DNA of 64,000 bases from CAVTWS01 sp963738445 (GTDB taxonomy: Bacteria > Actinomycetota > Acidimicrobiia > Acidimicrobiales > SHLQ01). Shown one piece after another: positions 1 through 8,400 of the stretch. The translations under genes were made by a program, and so were the position numbers. The first letter of the stretch is position 1, and every line of letters starts with the position of its first letter. The stretch lies in the NCBI GenBank assembly GCA_963738445.1, contig CAVTWS010000011.1, forward strand, positions 248,001 to 312,000, in the 5' to 3' direction. The notes beneath the pieces are model-generated. The model was not told the origin of the DNA and did not search any database. It saw only the letters and a program-made list of their open reading frames with translations.

Positions 1-1
1 A

Positions 2-208
2 CACGTTGGTGGTGATCGGATCGAAACGTCCTCCCATCTCGTCGACCAGGGCCTGGCCGTCGGCGCACAGAAGCCCGTCCCGTTGGGATGGTTGGCCGTC
101 GCCGGGTCCCTGCTCGTCGGTGTCGCCGTCACGATCGAGCGGGCCGACCGGACCCCGGCCGAGTCGGGTCGCCGCCTCCCGGCCGTCATCCAATCGGAGT
201 TCTCCTGA
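2..208 (+). CDS. C-terminal fragment of a membrane protein (cut by window edge)
   Basis: An open frame without a start enters from the left edge and ends at TGA 206-208. It encodes 68 residues. A hydrophobic stretch (LGWLAVAGSLLVGVAVTI) near the middle looks like one membrane helix, followed by a charged tail ending SEFS. It runs convergently towards the ABC ATPase that ends at 253. Nothing in the fragment identifies a family. The call rests on the membrane-like segment and on the stop falling in a short convergent gap. Confidence 0.5.
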   Translation, partial: HVGGDRIETSSHLVDQGLAVGAQKPVPLGWLAVAGSLLVGVAVTIERADRTPAESGRRLPAVIQSEFS

Positions 209-252
209 GGAGACGTCGGTGAGCGCGGCGCGACCCGGCCCGGCGCCTGAGC

Positions 253-921
253 TCATCGGGCCGGCGCGTGGTGGCTTTGCATCGACACGGTTCGGTCCGC
301 CGCCGTGGCCAGTCGGTCGTCGTGGGTGGACACGAGCACGATGCGGCCGGTGTCGGCGATGGCGCGCAGGGTCGAGCGCACGATGTCGACCTGGGCGTGG
401 TCGAGGTGGGCCGTCGGCTCATCGGCCAACAGGACGGGCGGGTCGCAGGCGAGGGCCCGGGCGATGGCCACCCGTTGCTGCTGGCCGCCGGACAGCGTCG
501 CCGGGCGATGGCCCCGGCGATGTCCGAGGTCGACCTGGTCCAGGAGCGCTCGGGCGCGGGCCTGTGCCTGCCGCCGCGGCACCCCGGACAGCGTCAGCGG
601 TACGGCCACGTTCTCCTCCGCCGTCAGGCTCGGGATCAGGTTGAACGACTGGAACACCACACCGACGGCCGTGCGGCGATGGCGGAGCAGGGCGGCGCCC
701 CGGAGACCCACGATGTCCTCACCGTCGAGGCGGATGGCGCCGCCCTCGGGTGTGAGCAGACCCGCCACCGCGCTCAACAGCGTGGTCTTGCCACAGCCGC
801 TCGGGCCGTGCAACAGGGTCAGCTCGCCCCCCTCGACCACGAGGTCGAAGTCCTCGACCGGGCGCACGGTCCCGGCGGCGGTCTGGTACGCGATGGTCAG
901 CTGGTCGATGTCGAGTTTCAT
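253..921 (-). CDS. ABC transporter ATP-binding protein (LolD/MacB type)
   Basis: This is a 222-residue ATPase that would energise the adjacent FtsX-type permease. Walker A (GPSGCGKTT) lies near residues 39-47, the LSGGQ signature near 143-147 and Walker B (VLLADEPT) near 163-170, followed by the D-loop and the H-loop (STHDD). The size and the Q-loop segment (VFQSFNLIPSLTAEENV) are typical of the LolD/MacB/FtsE subfamily, which works in lipoprotein, lipid or peptide export or in mechanotransmission rather than import. The ATG at 921 overlaps the permease stop in an ATGA, showing translational coupling. The transported substrate cannot be told. Confidence 0.9.
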   Translation of the reverse strand: MKLDIDQLTIAYQTAAGTVRPVEDFDLVVEGGELTLLHGPSGCGKTTLLSAVAGLLTPEGGAIRLDGEDIVGLRGAALLRHRRTAVGVVFQSFNLIPSLTAEENVAVPLTLSGVPRRQAQARARALLDQVDLGHRRGHRPATLSGGQQQRVAIARALACDPPVLLADEPTAHLDHAQVDIVRSTLRAIADTGRIVLVSTHDDRLATAADRTVSMQSHHAPAR

Positions 922-1991
922 GATGCGCCTCCGAAGGCGAGTGCGGGGTCGATGCGGGTGATCTTGCGGACCCCGGCCAGGCTGGCGACGACGCCGACGA
1001 GCATGGCGGTGACCAGGAGCTGGGCGTAGGCGCTCCCGGGAACCGAGACGGGGAAGCTGAACGTGGGGCTGATGGCCCGGCTGATGGCGATCGATGCGGC
1101 GGCGCTGGCGATCGAGATCACGGTGGACTGGACCACCAACCCGCCGAGCAGGGAGCGGTCGGGGGCACCCATGGCCTTGAGGGTGGCGAAATCCCGGGTT
1201 CGTTCGAGCACGCTCACGAACACGATGGCCGCCACGATGCCGGCGGCCATCAGCCACAGCAGGATGTTGACCATGCCGATGGTGTCCGTCGTGCTCTTCA
1301 GGACGCGTTGGAAGTCGGCCCGCACCTCGTCATTGGACAAGACGTCGAAGCCTGGGCCCGCCTCTGCCAGGTCCGTGTCGCTCCCGATGTCGGAGACGTC
1401 GCCTCGGATGACGATGGCCGAGGCCACGTCTTGGCCCGCGAACAGCAGGCCCTGGACGGTGCCGATGGGAAGGAACACCGTGGGGGCGCTGAAGAAGAAC
1501 GCGGTGCCCCGGACCTGAGCCACGACCGGGAGGTCGCGACCGCCGAGCTCGATCGATTCACCGACCGCTCGGTCGAGCGACTCGTCCACGATGGCGCCGT
1601 CGGGGTCGTCGGCCCCGGCGCGGGCGGCGAGGATCCTCTCGGGGAGCATCGGGCTGTCCGGGTCGTACCCGACGACGTTGACATCGAGGTCGCCGATCGC
1701 CGTGCGGCCGATCAGGAGCGGGCTCGCCGCATCGGCTCCGGAGCGCACGGCCGTCTCAGTGCCCGCAGCGCGGTCGATGAGCTGTGACCCGGTGAACGGC
1801 CCGCTCACCCCGTCGGCCACGATCCAGTGATCGGCGTCGAACAGGTCAACTGTCGTCCGACCTTCCCGTTCGAGCTGGTGGATCACGCCCGTCATCGTCA
1901 GGGCCAGGCCGAAGGCCAGCGAAGCGACGACGACGACGATCACGTAGCGCCGGCGTCGCCAGCTGAGGTCGTGCAAGCTGATGCGGATCAC
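918..1991 (-). CDS. FtsX-like ABC permease
   Basis: This 357-residue membrane protein has one N-terminal helix (YVIVVVVASLAFGLALTM) after a short basic start. A large extracytoplasmic MacB-like region of about 200 residues follows, then a cluster of three or more C-terminal helices, the MacB/FtsX layout. I chose GTG 1991 because it overlaps the upstream hemerythrin stop in a GTGA; the longer frame up to 2156 reads low-complexity Arg/Pro sequence antisense to that gene. The downstream ATPase is coupled by ATGA. The pair is a type VII-style ABC system of unknown cargo. Confidence 0.85.
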   Translation of the reverse strand: MIRISLHDLSWRRRRYVIVVVVASLAFGLALTMTGVIHQLEREGRTTVDLFDADHWIVADGVSGPFTGSQLIDRAAGTETAVRSGADAASPLLIGRTAIGDLDVNVVGYDPDSPMLPERILAARAGADDPDGAIVDESLDRAVGESIELGGRDLPVVAQVRGTAFFFSAPTVFLPIGTVQGLLFAGQDVASAIVIRGDVSDIGSDTDLAEAGPGFDVLSNDEVRADFQRVLKSTTDTIGMVNILLWLMAAGIVAAIVFVSVLERTRDFATLKAMGAPDRSLLGGLVVQSTVISIASAAASIAISRAISPTFSFPVSVPGSAYAQLLVTAMLVGVVASLAGVRKITRIDPALAFGGAS

Positions 1992-2722
1992 GGCCGCACC
2001 TCGCTCCGGACGGAGGGGGCAGCCGAGGTCCCGAAGGCGGCGGCGGTGAGCCGGGCGTACCGGCCTCGGGTCAGACGCTCGACGATGCGCAGCGGCAGGG
2101 GAGCGGTCTCGAGCGTGTGGGTGGCCATGTCGGGGCTCGTCGTGGCCATGAACCACGGGACGGTGAACAGCGCCTGGCGGAGCGTCACCGCCTTGATCGC
2201 CTGCCGGTCGAGCGCGTCGTACTCGTCAGCGCTGAAGTGCCGCTCGAACATCGGCAAGACGTCGGCATCCTCGAACGCCAGGTGATCGACCATGAGCAGA
2301 TGGAGTTCCGCGGCGTGCGCCGTGGCGTCGGCCCGGCCGCGATTGGCGTCGGACGGGTCGTCCGCCATCCGGTCGAGGTCGACCCGGATCAGGTCGATGA
2401 GCTCGTCGAGGCGATGGTGGTCCGCATCGAGGGTCGCGGCGTAGTCGGCGTAGCTCGGCACGCGGGCGGCCAACGCCGGGAAGAAGATCGTGTCCTCGAT
2501 CCGGTGGTGGGCCTGAAGCTCGCCGCTCAGACCGTGGAACCACCGGGCGAGCGCTCGCCCCCGGTGGCGGTCACTCTCGGGCGCCTCGCCGATGGCGGCC
2601 GCGAGTCGGCCGGTCGAATCGCGCAGGGCCTGATGGATGGCCCGGTACGAGGTGAGGTCAGGGGTCGGCCCGGTGACGGAGGCCGACCCGGGGTGGGTGG
2701 TGGGGGTGGGTGTTGTGTCCAT
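1988..2722 (-). CDS. Hemerythrin-like HHE-domain protein
   Basis: This 244-residue protein has an N-terminal hemerythrin/HHE cation-binding four-helix bundle. Putative di-iron ligands appear as HHRIED, DADHHRLDE and MVDHLAFEDADVLP, spaced as in bacterial hemerythrins. A C-terminal extension of about 70 residues has no recognised domain. I chose ATG 2722 because AGGGTGG sits just upstream; an ATG 13 codons earlier has no such site. It lies between the large BTAD regulator and the FtsX/ABC pair and overlaps the latter by four bases. It may sense or buffer O2, NO or iron, which is inference. Confidence 0.85.
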   Translation of the reverse strand: MDTTPTPTTHPGSASVTGPTPDLTSYRAIHQALRDSTGRLAAAIGEAPESDRHRGRALARWFHGLSGELQAHHRIEDTIFFPALAARVPSYADYAATLDADHHRLDELIDLIRVDLDRMADDPSDANRGRADATAHAAELHLLMVDHLAFEDADVLPMFERHFSADEYDALDRQAIKAVTLRQALFTVPWFMATTSPDMATHTLETAPLPLRIVERLTRGRYARLTAAAFGTSAAPSVRSEVRP

Positions 2723-2799
2723 GTCGCCACCCTGACGCTGGGTACTTGTCCCCGACTGCACGACGACTTGTCGTCAGCGCACGTGGGGCCGACGTGCCG

Positions 2800-5700
2800 T
2801 CACGGCACCAGTGCGTCCAGGCGTCGCTCGACGTAGGGCAGGCGATGCGTCCGGGCGAGGCGACGGGCCTCGGCGAGCGACTGCTGTCCGGCGGCCGTGT
2901 CGCCGATGTCGAGCAGAAAGCGGCCGTGGTGGACGAGGCCGCGGGCCCGCCATGCCACGGCGCCGGAGCGTTCGGAGAGGGCGAGCGCCTCGGCGAACCG
3001 GTCGCGGGCCCGGTCGGTGTCGCCGGTCATGGCGTCGTAGCGCGCCAGGGCGAGACCGACGATGCCCATGCTGGACGGGATGGTCCCCGCGTTGGCCCAC
3101 CGGTGGGCGTAGGGCCCGAGGCACCGCGCCGCCGAGCGCGCACCGTCGGCATCACCGAGCTCGACGCGGACATGCAGCGCCGCGGTGGCGCAGAACAGTG
3201 TGGTGTAGTCGTCCGGGAAGCCCGAATCGGGGCCGAACGGGGCGACGAGCGAGCGGGCCCGGTCGGTCTGGCCGACCTCGAGCGCGCCGAACGCGATCGA
3301 CTCGGGGACGGCGCGGCGATACCCGGTCGTGCCCGCAGCCTGGGTCGCGAAATCGAGGATCATCTCGAAGCCGCCGAGATCCAGGGCGAGCCCGCACCGG
3401 CTGGCTAGGTACAGCACGTCAGCGTCGTACCGCCGACCCCGCCGGTGGAGCTCATAGGCCCGGGTGATGAGGGCGTCGGCCGACTCGTACCGGCCGGTCT
3501 CGATGGCGACGGTCGCTGCGAACCAGTGGTGTTGGGCGTGGAGATGGGTGCCGGGCATCGACTCCAGGGCCTGGGCCGACTGGTCGATGTGGTGTTGCGT
3601 CTGGTCGAACGCCGCGACCTCGAGATGGCATTCGGCGATGTGGTGGTGGCCGGCATACACCAGGTCGGGCGGCAGTCCGTGGGTCTGGTGGATCTCGATG
3701 ATCTCATTCGCCCGATCGCGGCGTTGGTCGAGCTCGTCGGGCCGGTTGGGGACCATCGTGATGCTCAACAGGCGGGCCAGGACCTCCGGATCGCCAGCGG
3801 CGCGGGCCGCTGCGAGTGCGGCATCGCACGCCCGGGTGTGACGGGGCCGGTCGGCGAAGACGAGCTCCGACGACACGGCGCCGAGCAGGAGTGCACGCCG
3901 GCGCGGGTCGACGTCGTCGGGTAACGCCAGGAGCGTCCTCGTCAAGGCGTCGACGACCGCCTCGTCGACGACGCCGTAGGCCTGGTTCGCCCAGACCCGC
4001 GAGTGGGTGAGCAGCTCCCCGGCGCGCACCATGGCGTCGACGGAGCCGGCCGCTTCGGCGGCCTCGATGGCGGCCAGGATGGGCTGCTTCGCCGACACGA
4101 CCTTGTCGGCTCGCATGAGCGCGGTGGCCTGTTCGGTGAGGGCGTCGATCCTGGCTGCCCGGTCGCCCGGTCGTTGCCGCGACAGCACGGACGCCGCGTT
4201 CGCCCAGTGCGCGGCGGAGTCCTCGAAGGCATACCGCGCCGTGGCGACCTGCGCCGCCCGCTTGCTGGTCTCGATGGCCAGCTCGCCGGTACCGGCCAGG
4301 ATCCCTTCCATGGCATGGTGGGCGATCAGCGCCGCCTCGGCCCCCATCGCGGGGCCGGCGGCGTCGGCGAGGGACCGGGCGGCGTCGGCATGGATCGCCG
4401 CTCGCCGGGCGGCGTTCACCTCACCGGCCAGCGCGTCGGCTACGAGCGCGTGGGAGAAGGCGAGCTCGCCGTCGGACTCGACGAGCAGACCGGCGTCGAG
4501 CGCCGGAGCGAGGGCGGTGAGCGTGGCCGCGGGGTCGGTCCCGTTGGCCACGGCCACGGTGGCGAGGGTGAAGCGGACCCCGAGAACCGCCGCGACCCCG
4601 AGCGTCTGCTGGCTCGCCGGCGGCAGGCGTGAGACCCGCCGGCGTACGACGAACTGCACGCCGGGTGGGATCGCCCGCGCCTCCTTGGCGGCATCCTCGT
4701 CGGCCAGGCGGCCCTCCGACGCCAGGAGCTCGGTGACTTCCTTCACGAACAACGGGTTCCCGCCCGCTCGTTCGTGCACGAGCTCGGCCACCGCATGGGG
4801 CACCACGATGTCGGTCCGGGCGGCGAGCCACGACTCCACGTCGTCGATCCCGAGGCCCGGCAGCGCCAGCTGCGCCGAGCCGGGGACACGGGCCAGCTCG
4901 GCGAGGCAGTCCACGAGGACGTCGGGTGACTCGTCGGTCAGCGGCCGTGTGGTCGCAACGAGTAGCACGGGCATCGTGGACAGGTCGGCGGCGAGGTGTT
5001 CAATGAGCCGCAGCGAGTCGGCGTCGGCCCAGTGCAGGTCGTCGATCACCAGGAGCACGGGTCGGTCCGCGTCGGCGAGGGTGGCGGTCATCGCTCGGTA
5101 GATGCGAAATCGCTCGTGCCCGTCATTGCTGGGCGCGCCGGGCGGCGCGGTGTCTTGGTGCGTGCCGGGCGGCGCGGTGTCCTGGTGCGCGCCGGGCGGC
5201 GCGGTGTCGAGCAGCGCGTCGACGGGTGCCGTGTCGATGCCCCCGTGGCCCAACTGCCGGGTCAGCTGGGTGACCGCCCAGAACGGCGGCACCGATCGGC
5301 GCTCCGGGCCGCGGGCCCAGGCGGTGAGGAACCCGTGCTCGACGGCCGATTCGACGGCCCATTCGGCCAGTCGCGTCTTGCCGATCCCGGGCTCGCCCAG
5401 AAGGAGGACGGCGCCGCCGTGCCCCACCGCGGCCGCGGCGAGCGCGTCGGACAGCACGCCCAGCTCACGATGACGACCGACGAGGGTCGATGGAGAGGTC
5501 CGGTGGAGGTTCGCGCGCGTCGAGCCCCGCGACGCCTCGACCGGCGGGGCCGGCGCGGTTGTCGCGGTGGTCGCCGCGGCGGGCTGCCAGTCGAGCCCGG
5601 GTGACTGGTTCAGCAGGTCCGCCTCGAGTCGCTTCAGCTCGGGCCCGGGGTCGAGCCCGGCGGAGTCACGCAGGGCGCGCCGGCAGCGGTCGACCAGGGC

Positions 5701-6375
5701 CAGGGCGTCGGCTTGCCGTTCGCTGCGGTAGAGGGCCAGGGCCAGCAGGCCGTGCATCCGCTCACGGGCGGGATGGGCGGCGGCCTCGGCCTCGAGCAGG
5801 CTGGCCGCGCCACGATGATCGCCGCGTTCGAGCCGCGCCTGCGCGCTCCCTTCGAGCGCGGCCAGTCGGGAGCGACCGGCCCGAGCGGCCACCGGGATCA
5901 CGAACGGTTGGCCGGCCAGCTCGGGCAGCACCGGCCCGGTCCACAACCGCAGCGCAGCGTCGAGCGTCGCTCCGGCCCGGGCCGGGTCTCCGGCCTCCAG
6001 CGCCTCGAGCCCGGCCGTGACCTCGTCCTCGAACCGGTACAGGTCGACCTGCGAGCGCTCACCGGACAGGCGGTAACCGGGCGCTTGACTCAGGAGGATC
6101 GTGGCGGGATCCCGTGGAGGTCGATCCGGTTCGAGGGTGGATCGCAGACGCGAGATGTACGCCTGGAGCGACGAGACCGCCTTGTCCGACTCGTCGTCCC
6201 ACAGCATGTCGATCAGCCGCGCGACCGGCACGACGCGGTCGAGCTCCAACACCAGGACCGACAGCACGGCGCGCTGCTTGGGAGCTCCGAGATCGAGCGG
6301 GCCACGGTCGTCGTCGACGGCCAGGCCGCCGAGGAGTCGGTAGCGGTGCGTCGATGGCGGGCGCTCGCTCACCAT
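2800..6375 (-). CDS. AfsR/DnrI-type (BTAD) transcriptional regulator with AAA ATPase and TPR-like region
   Basis: This is a 1191-residue regulator. Residues about 10-100 form an OmpR-like winged helix and 105-260 the bacterial transcriptional activation (BTAD) domain. An ATPase of the AfsR/MalT STAND/AAA type follows, with Walker A GEPGIGKT near 327-334 and Walker B VLLVIDDLHWAD. The C-terminal half is alpha-helical and Ala/Leu-rich like TPR repeats. No C-terminal LuxR helix-turn-helix is seen. A good ribosome site (AGGGGGA) precedes ATG 6375. Such proteins usually act as pathway activators; here the likely targets are its neighbours, but that is inference. A Pro-rich nine-residue repeat is inserted in the ATPase region. 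Confidence 0.9.
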   Translation of the reverse strand: MVSERPPSTHRYRLLGGLAVDDDRGPLDLGAPKQRAVLSVLVLELDRVVPVARLIDMLWDDESDKAVSSLQAYISRLRSTLEPDRPPRDPATILLSQAPGYRLSGERSQVDLYRFEDEVTAGLEALEAGDPARAGATLDAALRLWTGPVLPELAGQPFVIPVAARAGRSRLAALEGSAQARLERGDHRGAASLLEAEAAAHPARERMHGLLALALYRSERQADALALVDRCRRALRDSAGLDPGPELKRLEADLLNQSPGLDWQPAAATTATTAPAPPVEASRGSTRANLHRTSPSTLVGRHRELGVLSDALAAAAVGHGGAVLLLGEPGIGKTRLAEWAVESAVEHGFLTAWARGPERRSVPPFWAVTQLTRQLGHGGIDTAPVDALLDTAPPGAHQDTAPPGTHQDTAPPGAPSNDGHERFRIYRAMTATLADADRPVLLVIDDLHWADADSLRLIEHLAADLSTMPVLLVATTRPLTDESPDVLVDCLAELARVPGSAQLALPGLGIDDVESWLAARTDIVVPHAVAELVHERAGGNPLFVKEVTELLASEGRLADEDAAKEARAIPPGVQFVVRRRVSRLPPASQQTLGVAAVLGVRFTLATVAVANGTDPAATLTALAPALDAGLLVESDGELAFSHALVADALAGEVNAARRAAIHADAARSLADAAGPAMGAEAALIAHHAMEGILAGTGELAIETSKRAAQVATARYAFEDSAAHWANAASVLSRQRPGDRAARIDALTEQATALMRADKVVSAKQPILAAIEAAEAAGSVDAMVRAGELLTHSRVWANQAYGVVDEAVVDALTRTLLALPDDVDPRRRALLLGAVSSELVFADRPRHTRACDAALAAARAAGDPEVLARLLSITMVPNRPDELDQRRDRANEIIEIHQTHGLPPDLVYAGHHHIAECHLEVAAFDQTQHHIDQSAQALESMPGTHLHAQHHWFAATVAIETGRYESADALITRAYELHRRGRRYDADVLYLASRCGLALDLGGFEMILDFATQAAGTTGYRRAVPESIAFGALEVGQTDRARSLVAPFGPDSGFPDDYTTLFCATAALHVRVELGDADGARSAARCLGPYAHRWANAGTIPSSMGIVGLALARYDAMTGDTDRARDRFAEALALSERSGAVAWRARGLVHHGRFLLDIGDTAAGQQSLAEARRLARTHRLPYVERRLDALVP
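5137..5208. repeat. 27-bp in-frame tandem repeat inside the BTAD regulator
   Basis: Three copies of a 27-bp unit start at 5137, 5164 and 5191. In the regulator frame they encode TAPPGAHQD, TAPPGTHQD and TAPPGAP. The repeat makes a flexible Pro-rich linker within the ATPase domain and is probably variable in copy number between strains. Confidence 0.8.
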
Positions 6376-6472
6376 GTGATCCCCCTGGGTGGTCTCCCTG
6401 GCCGTGACACCGTGCGGTCCCGTGATCCTGCCGAACGCGAGGGACCGGTTGCAACCGTCCGCCGGTTCGAGA

Positions 6473-7228
6473 TCAACGGTAGGCGACGCGAACCAGGTGA
6501 TCGCGGGTCAGGAACGCGGCGCGCAACGCCGGGCTCAGCCCGTCGAACGGGCAGGTCTGCGACCGGTGCTGGGCCATGGCCGCCTCGCGGCGGTCGAGCA
6601 CGTGGCCGACGTCGAGGGTGTCGGTCACCTCGATGTCGGACCGGCCGAGAGCCGCCGGGTCGAGGGAGTGGTACGCCGCGTCCGGATGCGCGGTCCGCAT
6701 CTCCTCGAGCCAGCGGCGCATCAGATCGTTCGGGAGGCAGTGCTCGTACAACGTCGGGTCGGTATCGAGGTGGTCGGCGAGCGCGGTGCGAACGGCGTCG
6801 CGGATCCGCAGATGATCCCGGTGCCCGTCGCTGCCGTCGAGGACGAGAACCACGTCGGGGTGGACTCGCCGGACCACGTCGACGATCCGCCCGACGACCT
6901 CGGCGAGTGGCGCTGCGCACAACGATCCCTCCGGTACCGGGCCGTCGAACCCCGAATCGAGGTACCCCATCATGGCGACCCGGATAACCCCCAGGATCTC
7001 CGCCGCGGCCCGGAGCTCCTGCTCGCGAACCTCGCCCAGGTCGGCGCCGGCGGCGATGGCGCCAGTGGTGGCCCCGGCATCCCCGCGGGTGGCGCAGGCG
7101 AGGGTGACCATTGCGCCCCGCCCCGCGGCGTGGGCGATCACCGACCCGCAGCCGAAGGATTCGTCGTCTGGGTGAGCGACGACGACCAGCCATCGGTCAC
7201 CGGCACCGGTCGTGTGGAGGTTGGTCAT
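6473..7228 (-). CDS. PIG-L/LmbE-family N-deacetylase
   Basis: This 251-residue protein carries the PIG-L zinc motif AHPDDE near residues 18-23 (VVVAHPDDESFGCG). The second metal/catalytic region (DGSDGHRDHLRIRDAV) includes the usual HxDH-like His. The family hydrolyses N-acetyl groups from GlcNAc-type substrates: MshB and Mca act in mycothiol metabolism, others on antibiotics or glycolipids. It is shorter than typical MshB (about 290), so a mycothiol role is not assured. GAAGGGA precedes the ATG. It sits between a hemerythrin-like gene and the BTAD regulator, all on the minus strand. Confidence 0.85.
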   Translation of the reverse strand: MTNLHTTGAGDRWLVVVAHPDDESFGCGSVIAHAAGRGAMVTLACATRGDAGATTGAIAAGADLGEVREQELRAAAEILGVIRVAMMGYLDSGFDGPVPEGSLCAAPLAEVVGRIVDVVRRVHPDVVLVLDGSDGHRDHLRIRDAVRTALADHLDTDPTLYEHCLPNDLMRRWLEEMRTAHPDAAYHSLDPAALGRSDIEVTDTLDVGHVLDRREAAMAQHRSQTCPFDGLSPALRAAFLTRDHLVRVAYR

Positions 7229-7256
7229 CGGATCGTCCCTTCGCCGGTGGTCCGGA

Positions 7257-7964
7257 TCACCCGACCGCCACGGCGGGGCGCCCGATACGGTCGGAGACCG
7301 TCACGAAGTCGGCGTTGGTCAGCACCTCCGAGGCGAGCGAGCAGACGGCGGCGAACGCTTCAGGCGGCGCCTCGGCCTGCATCGCACCCAACATCGCCGT
7401 GCGGCCGTCGTTGTTCATGGCGGGGAGCATGAGGGCGAGGCAGCGGGCCATCACATCGGGAGCGATGCTGGCCAGGATGGCGCTGTGGATCTCGATCAGG
7501 GCCTGCAGGTCGTAGCTCTCCCACAGGGCCGGCATCACGATCCGCTCCTCCATGTCCTGATGGGCGAGGTAGGCCGAGACGAACGATGCCAGCTCGAGAT
7601 ACAACAGATGGACGGCGCCCGCACTGTCATCGCGACCCTCGTCGAGGACGAGGTCGGCGATGGCCACCAGGCGGTCCATCCGTACCTCCAACGCGTCGTG
7701 TTCGGCGGCGATCTCACGAGCCCGCTGGGGCAGGACCGACGTCACCGCGGCCTCGATGTGCGTGTCCTCGTGATCGGCGTGGAACCGCAGCAGCCACACG
7801 AGGTCCCGGACCTGATCGGCGTGGGTGAGCCGGGCGGCGCGGTCGGAAGGGTCGATCCGGCCGGCCTCGGCGGTGACATCGAACATCGCGACGCGAATCG
7901 CCTTGTGGATGTCGCAGTAGAGGTCGAACGGGATCGACGTGATGGGGCTCGAGAGGTCATGCAT
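7257..7964 (-). CDS. Hemerythrin-like protein (second copy)
   Basis: This 235-residue helical protein has an HHE-like ligand pattern: DIHKAIR, HADHEDTHIE, EHDALE and AHQDMEER. It differs clearly from the hemerythrin at 1988-2722, so it is not a recent duplicate. ATG 7964 (MHDLSS) was chosen because upstream sequence in the same frame is non-protein-like. It is separated from PIG-L by 28 bp, suggesting one transcript through hemerythrin, PIG-L, BTAD regulator, hemerythrin and ABC. A role in O2/NO/iron sensing or storage is inferred from the fold only. Confidence 0.75.
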   Translation of the reverse strand: MHDLSSPITSIPFDLYCDIHKAIRVAMFDVTAEAGRIDPSDRAARLTHADQVRDLVWLLRFHADHEDTHIEAAVTSVLPQRAREIAAEHDALEVRMDRLVAIADLVLDEGRDDSAGAVHLLYLELASFVSAYLAHQDMEERIVMPALWESYDLQALIEIHSAILASIAPDVMARCLALMLPAMNNDGRTAMLGAMQAEAPPEAFAAVCSLASEVLTNADFVTVSDRIGRPAVAVG

Positions 7965-8400
7965 GGTGGAGCGCTTTCGTTGGTTGGTGTTCGACGTGTT
8001 CGAACGAGCCCAACGATGCGGCGGGGCCCTTGCCGCCTCCTTGCCGTCGGCTTGCCGACCACCGTCCACCATCCTCCGTCCACCGCCTGCCCCCCCCGGG
8101 TCAGGGCTCATCCCGCCCCCGCGCCGGGAGCGGGCCGTCGACCACACCCGCGGCGTGGAGCGGGCCGCATCGATCCGGGGATTCCGGGCCGTCGCGCTGG
8201 AGCACGCACCGCTCTGCAACCTGGTGTTCCTCCGCGTGGTCCCGGACCTCGAGCTGGGACCGGCGTTCCAGGAGCGGGCCCACGCCACGTTCGGCGCTCT
8301 GGGGTCGGCCCCTGATGCCGCCCGGGTGTGGGACATCTCGGTCCGGGCGATCCTGCCGCGGTCTGAGCACCGGGAACACCTGAGGAGCCTCAGGGAGCGC
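7965..8400. other. 436-bp spacer without a convincing gene
   Basis: This gap lies between the hemerythrin-like gene and the end of the SulP gene. Several frames stay open in the GC-rich sequence, but none has both a start with ribosome site and convincing composition. One plus-strand stretch (about 8150-8350) reads somewhat protein-like but has no family match I recognise. The promoter of the minus-strand run beginning at 7964 probably lies here. Confidence 0.5.

Noticed and set aside
8101..8379. 92-residue minus-strand frame in the hemerythrin/SulP gap
   Set aside because: No ribosome site, low-complexity Arg/Pro/Glu composition and no family signal.
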